From: Diphasiastrum complanatum
Taxonomy: Eukaryota > Streptophyta > Lycopodiopsida > Lycopodiales > Lycopodiaceae
DNA: 64,000 bases
Direction: 5' to 3'
NCBI GenBank assembly: GCA_029204225.1
Contig: CM055094.1
Span: 30,499,427 to 30,563,426 of the forward strand
Position numbers and translations under genes: made by a program. This document shows positions 10,418 to 21,952 of the stretch, in pieces (position 1 is the stretch's first letter; every line of letters starts with the position of its first letter). Under the pieces are notes generated by a model that was not told where the DNA came from, ran no database searches, and saw only the letters and a program-made list of their open reading frames with translations.

Positions 10418-12139
10418 TTAATTTAGTACAACTACATCATCCTTTGCACCATCATCAATAACGGGAGGCTGAAGCCTTGCCCTAGCCAGTATACTCAGGA
10501 TAATTTCTTGTCTAAATCTGTACACCTGACTTGATGTGTACTCAGGAAGTGTAAACTGCAAAATAGAACATTCATGTATTAGTAATGGCCAATAACATCA
10601 CTAGAATAGAAAACTAATCATGATTCTAAAATAAGAATAAACAGAATTTATTACCTTAGAAATATCAACATCTTGTTGAAGGATGAACCACTCAAAAAAC
10701 AGCTTGGCATTGTACAATGTGTACCACCCACAGCTGAATGAATCATTTTGTTGGGGTGACTGCAAAATAATTCAGCACACAAGAAATCAATTATAAAACA
10801 GAATGAATTAGATTAAAAATATTTCATTAGAATACTGATTTCAAAATGCTATTAAGAAAGATAGAGTTTACCTCCAAGTTGACGATTTGTCAGTCCACGG
10901 AATGAGGAACGTCTGTAGGAATATATTTACTTAGATATGGAATGAATATATCTACATCCTTATGCGTATTTCTCGTCGAATTCATCTTGACACAAGAATA
11001 TTTAATGATATTATTTACAGATCTCTTAATAGAGATTAGGTTTAAACTCCAGTGGTCACTGCAAAATAAGATTGAAAGTACTTTAGCGGCAATTCTGAGA
11101 ACTATTTAAATTGAAAATGTCAATGTTAATGCATAAAACAAGAAGAAGCACTTAATATATCTTACTTGGTATGGTAAGGAATGACCAAATACTTTGTTGC
11201 TAGTGTGAATCCACTTGTTAGACACTGTGACAATGTGTCATTATTCTCCTTGAATGCCTGGAGCAGAAAGTTACTCAGCACCAGCAACTCGTTTGATGAA
11301 TCTCTTGCAATGTCAAATTGCAAGAGTGTCAGCCCGGACTCTATCACATGATCACTGATAGAAGCCCATCTGTCTTTGAGATCCAGGCAATCTAGAATTC
11401 TAAAATTAATACTAAAATCAAGTTCTTCTAGTCTAAAACAAAAAGGAGTACCAATTGTATCTATAGCATCCAATATGTCTTTCTCAAATTTAAGATAATC
11501 ATCCGAATCTATATATGTATAGAAATTGGGAGGAGGAGGAGAAGGTGGATGTGTAGTATCTACAACAATTATAGGAGTATCCAAAACAAAGATAGCTATA
11601 TTTACAGCATTATATACAATGGATTCTGGGATAGGCTTCACTTTCTTAGGAGCACGCCTGGGGGATGTCTGCTTCCTAGGACGTTTCGTAGGAAGATGAG
11701 TCCTATCTACAGGAGTTGGTCTAGGAGCAGCAGGCTGAGATACATGTAACCTACAGTACCTATATCTCATTCTCATCAGAAGTTGAAAATCCTCGGGCAT
11801 TATGGTAACCCTCTTGGTATGGATGGCAAGCAAAAAAGAATCCTCAAAAAAAAAACTAATATAGTCTTCAGCAGCCTCTCGAAGGCACTGAAGAGCACTC
11901 GGTGTGAATCTAACGTGCTGTCCGAGATCATTTCTTGTTATGTTCCGGACAGCACGGTAGAATGGAGCTCTTGGGATCAACAGAGCTGTTGACCTCTGAT
12001 ACTTGCGTATCTCAGAGAGCCACCTGCTGCGGTTGCACGTTCTAGGTCTAGCAGGTGGTGTGATGGCAACCGCAGGAGATGAGGATGAGCCAAGAAAGAA
12101 GAAGTCTCTCCTTGTCCGCTTTCTCCTATCCATGGGCAT
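10418..12139 (-). CDS. CENH3-like histone fold fused to a Ulp1/C48 SUMO-protease domain (exons 12139-11166, 11058-10872, 10759-10655, 10555-10418)
   Basis: Four exons join in phase (2, 0, 0) into 468 codons. Residues 43-125 are a histone H3 fold: EIRKYQRST, LLIPRAPFYRAVRNIT, then LREAAEDYISFFFEDS, AIHTKRVTIMPEDFQL. LLIP, EAAEDY and DFxL are typical of centromeric H3 (CENH3), and loop 1 looks one residue longer than in canonical H3. The H3 tail with K4/K9/K27 is absent; residues 1-42 are Arg/Ser/Pro-rich. A basic-proline linker (140-205) follows. From about 248 the Ulp1 layout appears: LDLKDRWASISDHVIESGL, catalytic-type H327-W328 (NDHWSLNLI), PQQN at 389-392 and Cys397 in FSCGWYTLYN. An in-frame TGA at 10890-10892 replaces what looks like a Trp between His and Cys, so this copy gives a truncated protein unless the stop is read through or is a sequence error. 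Ulp1 genes ride on some plant MULE transposons; an H3 fusion is not known to me. Confidence 0.75.
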
Positions 12140-12179
12140 GAACTATGTGAGAGCGGACTTGTGCGTGAAGGTTAGGATG

Positions 12180-12913
12180 AGAAGGAAGGGATGATAAAGA
12201 AATCGCAAAGGACCGCTATGTACGGACAGAATGTACGGTATATCGGACCTATGCGAGCCGAATATCAGAGAGAACAATTAGATTTGAGGAAAGACGCACA
12301 AGTGCGATATGGGGTGACACGTAGGCAAACGTATCGGACCTATGCGCATGGAAGGTAGTAGGAGGAATTTTGATTGTGAAGGGCGCGCACAAATGCGATA
12401 TGTGGAGCGAAAAAAAAAGTGAAAAAAACTCATCAAAATTTGTGATTTTATATTGGGGTTCGCATGTGCGAAAGAACGTCCTGTCACACGTGTGGGAGTT
12501 GTATGGACAAATGCGAGAGCGACATGTGTCACCCTGTCACACTACACGTGTGAGATTTGTACGATCGAATGCGAGAGTGACACTTGTTTATGAGCAATTG
12601 AATGAACACGCGACACGTGTCTAGGTGTCATTTCACACGTGTGCAGGTGTCATCTCACACGTGCATGCGCCTGTTGTCGAATTGAAAGTAGACACGTGTC
12701 ATAAGTCTATTGACCACACGTGCAAAAATTTAGTATAAATGGCACGAAAACCGAATAATTTTTTACCTTTTGCGTTCTCGAAATTCGTGACATATCGCTT
12801 TTGTGCACGCTCATTGTTGTCCGTTTGCTTGCAAGTATACCTACTCACGCACAAAATATTCTGTATCTGTCTGCCATACATATCCATCTTCTGCGTCATT
12901 TTGATAGTTAGTT
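12180..12913. promoter_or_regulatory. Bidirectional intergenic promoter region with a CACGTG cluster
   Basis: This gap separates the divergent histone/Ulp1 gene (-) and gene B (+). Between 12480 and 12722 it has seven CACGTG hexamers, mostly in ACACGTGT context (near 12486, 12544, 12608, 12636, 12656, 12691, 12715). These are G-box sites for bZIP/bHLH factors. A TATA-like agtataaatgg at 12730 would serve gene B. Two further motifs recur: tatcggacctatgcg (12241, 12331) and gcacaa(g/a)tgcgatat (12296, 12386, and 12936 inside the 5' part of gene B). Confidence 0.6.
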
Positions 12914-12961
12914 TTGGTTCAGTTCTCCCGCGCGCACAAGTGCGATATTCACGCTACTGCC

Positions 12962-14466
12962 ATAGCCTCTTCCTCATCATCCTCACGAGAATCAGGCTTG
13001 AGTTCATTTCTGAGTGAATTTGGGAATACTGAAAATCTGGACTACTTCCACAGATTATTCAGGCCATATCTACACGTTTTCAGGACTGCACAACCAAATT
13101 CTGACGTATTTTATGAACATTATGTCAGATTCAGAGATATACTTAGCAAGCTTGTTTTCTCCATAGGTCAACTCCAGTACATGCATTATACTGAACTTGT
13201 TCATTTCTTCCCAGCTTTTAGACATAGACTGGATAGAATGTTCACCAAATTGTTTGATCTTTTCAAAAGTAGTTCTATGTGTCCGTATTGCAACAAGAAA
13301 TGTTGATTGGTTGAATATCAAAGTGGTTTCATACTTTTTCTTTTAGTTCAGATCCCAAATGATGATGAAGTTCATGTTGCTGACCCTCCTTTTGCACCCT
13401 CCTCTGTTCAGTCAGCCATTAAGGATATCAGTCACTTTCTTATCGACACTCCTGATAAAGAAAGTGACTTCATTGATTTAAATACTGATGTTCTCCGGGA
13501 TTCTTTCATTGGCCAAAATACATCTGATGATGAATCCAAATCTATGGAGGATTCGAAATGTCTTTTCAATTTGTCTGTATATTATATTAATGACGATGTA
13601 TTTTTCACTACTGCTGATTTATATAAATTTTTTGACTATCATGAGGACGAGGTTCTATGTTTATTATCCGGCACAATTTTCGAATTCTCCGACTTTGTAG
13701 ATTTTGAGACAGATGACCTTGTTGCTGGTATTGATTTTGATGATGAGCAAGGTCTTATGACCGGCGAAGAATGCCTGAATAAGACTTTATCAAATATAGC
13801 TGAAGATGGGCGAGGCAGACCATCTGATGAAAAATTCACGGCATTTCAATCCCAAATGGGCTTCCCTCGTCCATCATTAATGCATTTCACTGATGATTCC
13901 ACTTCAGTACGTGGTCATTATATTGATCATCCTGATCTGGTTGCTGTTGATGACGAAGAATGTGTAAGTGTTTAATCTTCCTTGCATTTGAATGTTTTCA
14001 ATCACTGAATGTGTTTTTGCTAACATATTTCCTATTGCAGGATGCTCTCATAATAGATGATTTTGTTGTGAGACGAGGTGGTTTCAGACAACACGCATTC
14101 TCGTTCCAGAGGGACAGTGGACTGGGCCACTATCTTCGACATTTTTTGAAGAGTGAGATCTGTATTGCTCATTCCAAGCTGAGCCCAGTCGAGGAGAGTC
14201 TTATAATGGCAGTTAAAGCTTTATCATTTTATCTAGGAGGACATAAATTTGTTAAGACAAATAAGATCATTTTTGTCAAAAGATCTTATGTTTTGAACAT
14301 TTTAGGCTTTACTGATGGAAATGTTCCTTTAAGGAGCTCCCATTATTCATTGTATTCCACTTATATTGAGCTTAGTGGAAATAAGAATAATGCACATCTA
14401 TTAGATGCATACGCTAGCAGAGAATTTCTTCATGACAATACTACCATAGAATCTGATGATGAATAG
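12962..14466 (+). CDS. Gene B: three-exon gene of unknown function with a damaged or unusual start (exons 12962-13301, 13347-13963, 14041-14466)
   Basis: The exons join in phase 1 then 0 (acceptor ttcttttag; donor tgtgtaagtg; acceptor cctattgcag) to about 460 codons ending at TAG 14464-14466. No ATG in frame exists upstream. gcc-ata-gcc at 12959-12967 sits exactly where a well-placed ATG would precede a Ser-rich N-terminus, so the start may have mutated ATG to ATA, or translation may start in an unseen exon. Features: LDYFHRLFRPYLHVFR and DRMFTKLFDLFKSS (helical), a lone CPYC pair, an acidic middle (about residues 125-320) and a conserved C-terminal block (ESLIMAVKALSFYLGGHKF, IIFVKRSYVLNILGF) also found in the decayed copy at 7087-7790. 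No known family is recognised. The exon 1 donor (aaat/gttgat) is weak. Confidence 0.55.
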
Positions 14467-14907
14467 TTGACACTTTGTATAATACAATCAATACATTTAC
14501 ATTGGGTATTGCTCCTCTCTTGTTCAATGAATTTGCAAAGCAATTTTGAACATGTCATGATGATCTTCTACTCAGCAATCATCTAATTTTCTCTTCCTAT
14601 ATGAACTTGCATGCTTTTTTAAACTTGTTGTATTGGGTGGACTTTGTTATATGTCAAATTTGAACTCTGCGGTAGAACCACTGAAACAATTGACAAATGT
14701 ACTTTCGTTTTTCATTGGTTCCTCCATGTTGTGTATTTCGATGAAATGTTGCTCGTGCTTGCCAGTGTGACTTCTCCATCCCTTGTGATGACCATACACT
14801 CAAGCTTCCATATGTATTTGCAAAAAATGTTGTATGATCTCTTAGTATGTGTTGCATATGTCAAACTTCTTAGTTGTTTCGACTTTTTGCAAGGACCGCA
14901 TACAGTC

Positions 14908-15700
14908 CACGTTATTTAACCAAATCATGAAATCGTTCATGGAATTCTCGAGCCCCTCGGTGGTGCCATATGATTGGCATACCTTCCTAATGCATAAGCT
15001 CTCCATTGCTATCAAGCCTAACACACGTGAGCGCATCACCGCCGGTCCTCTCCTCTATAACTTCGCTTGTGCACTCATTGAATAGAAGGTTCGGGGGTTT
15101 AACCGGTCCACTATTCTATCTGCCACCCTTCCACACACTAACTTGTACCCTCCTTCCATTGCATCCACCTCCTACCAACCAGCAGTTACTGACACAACGG
15201 CCATCAAACGCATGTGTGGTGCAACCTCATCTTCATCGAACCCTCCTGCCACCAAACAACGCACCGCACCCCACTTCCGCTTCTTCCACAACCACTGCTT
15301 CTGCTTTCGCTCAACGCTCTGCTACCACCACCACTTCTGCTCCTATTGCTCCCATTCCAACATCTTCTACATCCGTTCTCGCATCTTCCACCCCTTCCAT
15401 CACCATCGCTTCGTCCATACCCCCTGTCTCTACTTCAAGCACACTCTTCCACATCAACCCTCTAGATTCACAAGTCTCTGCCGACACATTGGATTGGATG
15501 AATCTCCTCAATCTCACGTTGTCTCGAAAAGGCCCCTCACCTCCTACATCTCCATCCATCCTCCAAACCATCCTTCGATTTCCCACCATCCCTATCATAC
15601 CCTCATTTGAGCAATCTGTTCTTACACTTCTCAAAACCACCTCTATCACACCGCCCACCTCACCTTTGAACTGCCGAGGGCGACCAACCATTGCTTGATG
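14908..15700 (+). pseudogene. Degenerate Ser/Thr/Pro-rich reading frames
   Basis: Frame 14926-15085 reads MKSFMEFSSPSVVPYDWHTF and later PNTRERITAGPLLYNFACAL before a stop. Overlapping frames continue as a low-complexity Ser/Thr/Pro-rich stretch (15006-15698), ending near NCRGRPTIA. The composition (C-rich on this strand) differs sharply from the AT-rich flanks. It could be a decayed gag or transposon accessory protein, or the remains of a host gene; I cannot assign it. Confidence 0.3.
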
Positions 15701-15759
15701 ATGCATTTGTGTAGATAACTTATGGAGCATCATCTGATCGTGATGACCCCATTGCATCT

Positions 15760-18700
15760 GACCGCCTGTCACCACCCGAAAAGCTAATCGAAGACGGTGA
15801 TGACACAGTGCAGATCATCCAGGCTACATCCCACCAAGCCCCAACTAGCACCACCATACCGACCGGTCCCACGGAACTTTCAACGACCTACCAAATCATG
15901 GGCACATTTGTCCAGGAGGCGATAGCCACAAGAACTAAAATAATATTAGAAGGCCAAAGTTAAGCTTAAGTTAAGTTATTAAGTTTTTTGGGATTGGTCA
16001 AAAGTCAAATGGTGGTAGGTGGTGTGTTTCTTCCTACACCATATATTCATTTGTGTTTCTTGTGGATGGTGTGGATTACAATCCCACCTTTTGCAAGTAG
16101 CCAATAGGAAGCAAGGGGCAAGGACCACCCCAAAGATAAAAAGACACCATTTGTAACCCATTTCTATGCTTAATAGAGAGGAGGAGACTCTACTATTTTG
16201 AGAGCTCAAGCATCCTCATTTGGTAATCAATCTTGCTTATGTTCTTCTTGTGATTTGCTTATTGTTTTGAGTTTCCATTGTTTTTGCTTTATACTAGTTA
16301 AAGTTTCTCATAACCATGACATTGAGCATTTGAGCTAACCTCCATCTCTACTCTCTTCTCTCCCTCTTTCTCTATTCAACCTCTATCTCTCTCCCTCTCT
16401 TTCTCTATTCACCCTCTATCAAGATGAATTCATGTGGTTAGAGTTAGTGGAAGTAGTGTTAAGTGGATCAGAGTTAATGGAAGTAGTGTTAAAGTGGAGT
16501 AGAGCTAGGGAAAAGAGTAGAATGCATCTAAAACTAGCAACTTGACATAGTTAGGTACCTATCTAGTGTTCTAAACCTCTTTGACAAGCGGAAGGGCTGC
16601 TCACCGACTGAACTACACACCCTACACGAATGTGGCTTGGATTTCCATTGATCCAATCCCAATCCAATAGAAGATGAGCTTATACCAATTAGTCATAATT
16701 TACCTTATAACAAGGAGGCTGAGCTAACAATTTGAAGAGATCTTGAGGATTTCGCATCAAGCTTGTGTCTCTCTTACTTTGCATGCATTTTGGTGGATCT
16801 AATGCTTCAATTAGTGTTAGTACTTTTCTCTAAAGTCTCTGTCCCATACAACAGTCTATAGATCACATGTGCGAGGCCTATTTTATCTTTAAACACTTTG
16901 TTTAGATTGCTCTTGCATATAGATCTACATTGTGTCAATTCTAGTTTTGATGGAGATGTTGATAGTCATGCAACCAATCACTCTTGGGGATTGAATGAAT
17001 CCATTTATGATCCTAGTTTTCTCAACTCTCATTAAACCATATTTATTACTTGCATTATTTTTTTTCTCATTTTATATCTACAATATTGGATATTATGATT
17101 CTAATCTGATTTGTTTCAAAGTGCTTAACAATATTATGTAGGCTAAACATGGAGCCTTTTCTAGCACTTGACATCATACCCCACTCTCTTCCACTAAAAA
17201 CTATGTAGTCCTAGTTTTCCTTGTCACAATAAGAGCAAATACTCTAATTCTCTATTTTTGATATGTTCCCTTGTTTGTTAGCTTATTCTTTAGAAAGCCT
17301 CCAAATTCAAACTTTCTCAATTTGTTGAGACTATAATCTCGTCTGAAAACTCCTTACTATAAAAAAATAAGTCTTTATTTTGGCAGCTTATTAGGGTGAA
17401 TGTCATTTGGAAAATCTAGAATGTCCAAAACAAGGTGTGTATTGGAGAAAATACTTTGAATTCTATACCAAGCTTATGAAACAATCCAAACATCAATTTT
17501 GCTCTCTTACTCACAACTATAATTTCTAAAGGCCTCTTTGTACAACAATTTTTTTCCCAATTTTATACCAATCCAACTTTACTCTACCATGACCATCTTG
17601 AGGATTACGATATTGTACGTTAGTATATTTGTGCATAATAAATATAGTAGCGCATCAATCTTTTTCAAAAGCTAAAAGAGCTTCCCTTCAAGTCTTATAG
17701 GTCTTAAGAGTTTTGATGACTTAGTATGAATAGTTTTTGAAGAAAACTTTTGAAATATTTTTAGTTATTTCATTTTTGTGTTTGTCTAGGGTGTAGCCGA
17801 ATCATGGATATGCTTACAAATAGCAATATATATATATTTATTTGTCTAAGTAGTTCATATAGTCATTCTATAAAGCATAACATTGAACTTCAATGTAGTA
17901 GCAAAAAATTATATATAGAAAGAATAGATTAATCAAGCCAACAACAAAAAAATAGGAATAATAATCTTGCTTTCCATTTCTAAAATTCAGGAATAAAGAT
18001 TTCTAGAATTATACGACAAAATTTAAGCTTTAGTAAATATAGAGTAGATTTGTCCATAATCTCAACATTGATCTATATTATCAACTAAATATATCAAGAA
18101 TATTATGGCACACACAGTTGATTTGAAAGCTTAATTTTCTTGTATGACATTTAAGTCCTCAAGCATACATCATCATTTTCAAATTCTTTCAAGAATCATA
18201 TGTAACTCATTGTTTCTCTCTTATTTGTTGTCAATATTGTTCATGTCCTTACTTGCCAATTTAAATTTTGCAATTGCATTTGTGGTTGCTCTAATGCACT
18301 TTGCCACCATGGTTGACTTCATCTTCAATTAGGCTATTTTTTGGGTTAAGGATGATGATGCAATCTATATGTCAATCAAAGACATATTTATAGAAAAGTT
18401 TATATATGTTAAAATAAATATACAAAGAAAGTCTAATTAAAAATGCATGTGCACTTCTTTGCTTGTTGCAAGATGATAATTTGTAATTTGGCTCCAAAGT
18501 GAAAGTTCATGAGATATGTTGATAACTATATTTGAGAAAAACTAAATCTTTATTTGCTGAAAATGTAGATTTTTTATGTCCAGAATAAATTTTTTATGTG
18601 GCTTATTTGCACAAGGACAAGGCCTTTTACTCATATGGTTCACATTAGTTCTTCATAGGCGGTGATCATGAGCGACTTCATAGTTAAATCTAATTGTATG

Positions 18701-20025
18701 TACACTGTAATTATAATGTTGGATGTACACAATATGTTTTTTATTGAAATCTCCATATTTGTGCACACACAAAAATTCTAACAATAAAAGTATTAAAAAT
18801 TGTAAAGAAAAATCATACAACAAATATTCCTACAAGATTGTAGTAAATTCATTTCAATTTCTCAGTGTTAAGCCAATCTCATTATTTTCAAGTTGAAGTG
18901 ATGGCAAAATATCAACAATATCATAATAAAATGCATTTTTAGAGAATTAAAGTAATCATTTGTCATTTCATGGAGGCATTTTGGTACCAAATCTAAATTC
19001 ATAAAAGCAAGCATATATATGTATGGTACCAAGTAATTTTGATCAAGCTTTATATTCAATATAAGGTGGGTTAGATGATTAATGTACTACCAACTATTAT
19101 TTCTTCCACAATGATATCAATATATGTTCATCTAAAGGTAAGCCATTATGATTATTTTGTGTGTTTGATATAGGGTGGTGCTTATTGTACTTCCATATGA
19201 GCGCACTTAAATTGTTGAAGCATAGTATTCTTCTATGATTCTCCATAAGTAAACTCTCCCAACCTAGTCAACTTGAATAAGACTAATTGTTGGGCACATG
19301 AAGACATGAGTTCAAATTCCAACCATAGTGGGAACATTTGGAGCCTGTTCCTTTAAATTGGCTAAGGTTAAATGTAAATCTATATTGTGAATATTGTACA
19401 CTACTTAGTGCAAAACACACTTTTGTCAAAAAGAAACAAAAGCAAAACTCAAAGTCATAGTCATGCAACCTTTAAAAAGGTCTATCACTTTCCACCAAAA
19501 GGTGTTTTGTAAAGAAAAAACTAATAGTAGAATTGTAAATGTGAATAAAAGAGAAAAAAAATAAAAATTATGAATGTGATTGTAGCTATCATAAATGTAA
19601 TCAACATTTCATGTTTGGTTTGCTATCCATGACATCAAGACGAGCTTTAATATGAAATATAGATTTTGATTATTGTATATCTTGATGGTGACAATTTGTG
19701 ATGAAGTACTTTTTGTGCCACATTCATTGAATGGGAATCTACTATGATTTCAATATGTGAAGGTTTTATATGCAATACCAACAAAAATTTATTGCTAACT
19801 TTTCATGTTTGGATAATAATATGTCAAATTTTCTTATAAAGGAACTAACTAGTTTGGTGCCGCAAGTAATAATACTTTCAAAGTGCAAACAAAACATGCA
19901 ATCTTCTAGGGTAGTAATATTCTACATAACATAAGTCTGGAGGACCCAAATTATAGCCTTTAAAAACCATTTGAAAATTTCTAAATCATAATGTACCATG
20001 ACACACCATGCAAGGAGGGCCAAAG
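15760..20025. other. AT-rich intergenic DNA
   Basis: No LTR, RT motif or spliced gene was found in these 4.3 kb. Short open frames are scattered and unsupported. A CT-rich tract lies near 16340-16420. Confidence 0.5.
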
Positions 20026-20679
20026 TGTGAAAAATACAGATCCTAAGTGGATCTAAACTCCAAGATCATTGGCTTGAATGCTTGCACTCCAAACTACATA
20101 AGCTAGGAATTGGCAACACATTCTATGCTACCTAGAATGCAAAGAACTTGATCAAAAAGCATTTATCACAAATGGAAACTTCCATAAACATCAAGTGCGG
20201 CCCAAAATAGCATTATACAGTCCATAATACATCAGCCTACCACTTTTGGAAAGCACCTAAGATCATACACAATAGCTTGAAGACAATACACACAACAATG
20301 CTCTCAATGGAGGAAGAAACAATGACAATGATCTATTGATCTCAATGAAGCATACAAAAGGTTTCTCCAACCTGTTCTCCACGAATTTCAGCCTAATATA
20401 GGTGAGAGAGATGACTCTCTCTCCTCTCTCTAGAACTTAGGACCCAATTTTAGGACACCAGTAACCTAAAATAGCCAATTTTGGCCTATATGTCCAAATA
20501 ACATGATTTTAGTGTCATTTAGAAGGTCCCGAAGTTTGAGACTTCTTCAACATGAAATATATACTAGAATAAAAGTATCTAGGTCTCTTTCACACGTGTG
20601 AAAGGTTAGATCCAAAACTATGTACAAAAATTGCCAATTTAGGCCTCAAACTAGCTAGGAAATGTTGACAATTTTCACA
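20026..20679 (-). repeat. 3' LTR of RT3
   Basis: 654 bp, with no difference seen from 25880-26533. It has the palindrome cacacgtgtg at 20592-20601, also present in the LTRs of RT4 and RT5, which may be an enhancer. Next to it on the inside lies the purine tract. Confidence 0.95.
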
Positions 20680-20692
20680 CTCCCTCTTCAAC

Positions 20693-21952
20693 TTAACTTG
20701 CTAGTTTTACAACACTACTTTGCTCCAACCTAAGAATGATCTCCATCATGATGATAGATCTCTTTTCAAGTGTTCTAATATGTACAATATGAAGTACAAC
20801 ATAATTGATATAGATAATAGTGCCCATATAGGATGCTTCACTATTTCTTACATCAATTTTACATAGAATGGTGAACAAGATACATGTAAAAGAACATAGA
20901 ATAACAATGAAAGGATTCCTCCATGTATCCACCTTTGAGTTCTCTGTAAAACAGCAGCAAACAAGTTGTAAGTGAAAGTAACCAACAGGTGTTTGCATGC
21001 CTCGTCCACATTCCACTATGCCCATAGTGAATGCACCATGTATCTCCATGAATGAACCTCCATCACCACCTTGCCTTTGTAGATCTCCAATCCACGAAAG
21101 CCCTTGAGTGAATGAATGCCAAAATGATGTGTTCTCTGTTCCATTTGAATGAGCAAAACCTGAACTTGAAATACTTGAAGTATCTCCACAAGATCTGCAT
21201 ATAACGCTTGATCCTACATTGTCAACAATTTGCCAATTTGCCAACACTAGGATGCTAGATCTTGAACTTTGCTCAAAAGTAAACATATTGACCACTTCCA
21301 TATCTTTTGAGATTTGAATGAATGCATGTACTTGATCATAAAAACCAGCAATGATAACTATTCCATCTCCAAGATCCAAAAGATGCAAAACTGTGGAACT
21401 AGTTTCATTGAATTTTGACAATTCCAACACATTGACATGACAATGTTCATACATGAGATTAAACAAGTAAGGTAGAGTAAAAGGACACTTCCTTGCTGCT
21501 CCAAGAACCTTACTTGAACCTTCAAGGACCTGTAAAAACAGATCCAAGATTCTTTGCCCATGTGGCTCCCCTTTCATGCTTTTGACTAGCTTCCAATTGC
21601 TACTTGCCTCTTGGTGTTGATGAAGCAATTCAAGATCAACATCTTGATCTTCCAATAAAACATCAAGGACTTTGCATTTATAAACATCTTCAGATCTGAA
21701 CCTCTGAAGATACTCCCTCTCAAACACATGATTAACATCCCACAAGATCTCATCATTGCTTGATTTCAACCTTTCACTATAGTTAGTGAAAACAATGTCA
21801 CCATCATAAACCAAAAGATAGATTTCTACACTTCTATCCAACATGAAGTAGAGTAGATGAAGTTGAGTATCAAACCTAATAAAACCAGCCCATTTGAGCT
21901 CAAACCAAACCTCAACGAGATCTTCCTTGCCTTGAAGAAATTGCCACTTGAG
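20693..21952 (-). other. Foreign 3' segment replacing RT/RNase H in RT3
   Basis: 1260 bp open in the element's frame to a TAA at 20693-20695, just before the purine tract. Random AT-rich DNA would almost never stay open for 419 codons, so this was recently coding. It could be a captured host-gene cDNA fused in frame, or an env-like third ORF; the two C-terminal hydrophobic stretches would suit either. Motifs to search with: DVDLELLHQHQEASSNWKLV and QRILDLFLQVLEGSSKVLG. I do not recognise the protein. Confidence 0.7.

Noticed and set aside
11549-12194. Plus-strand frames opposite the H3-Ulp1 gene
   Set aside because: Shadows of a well-supported minus-strand coding exon.
19285-19440. Possible tRNA-derived SINE (gagttcaaattcc resembles a pol III B box)
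   Set aside because: No convincing A box at the right spacing, no tail and no second copy seen in the window.
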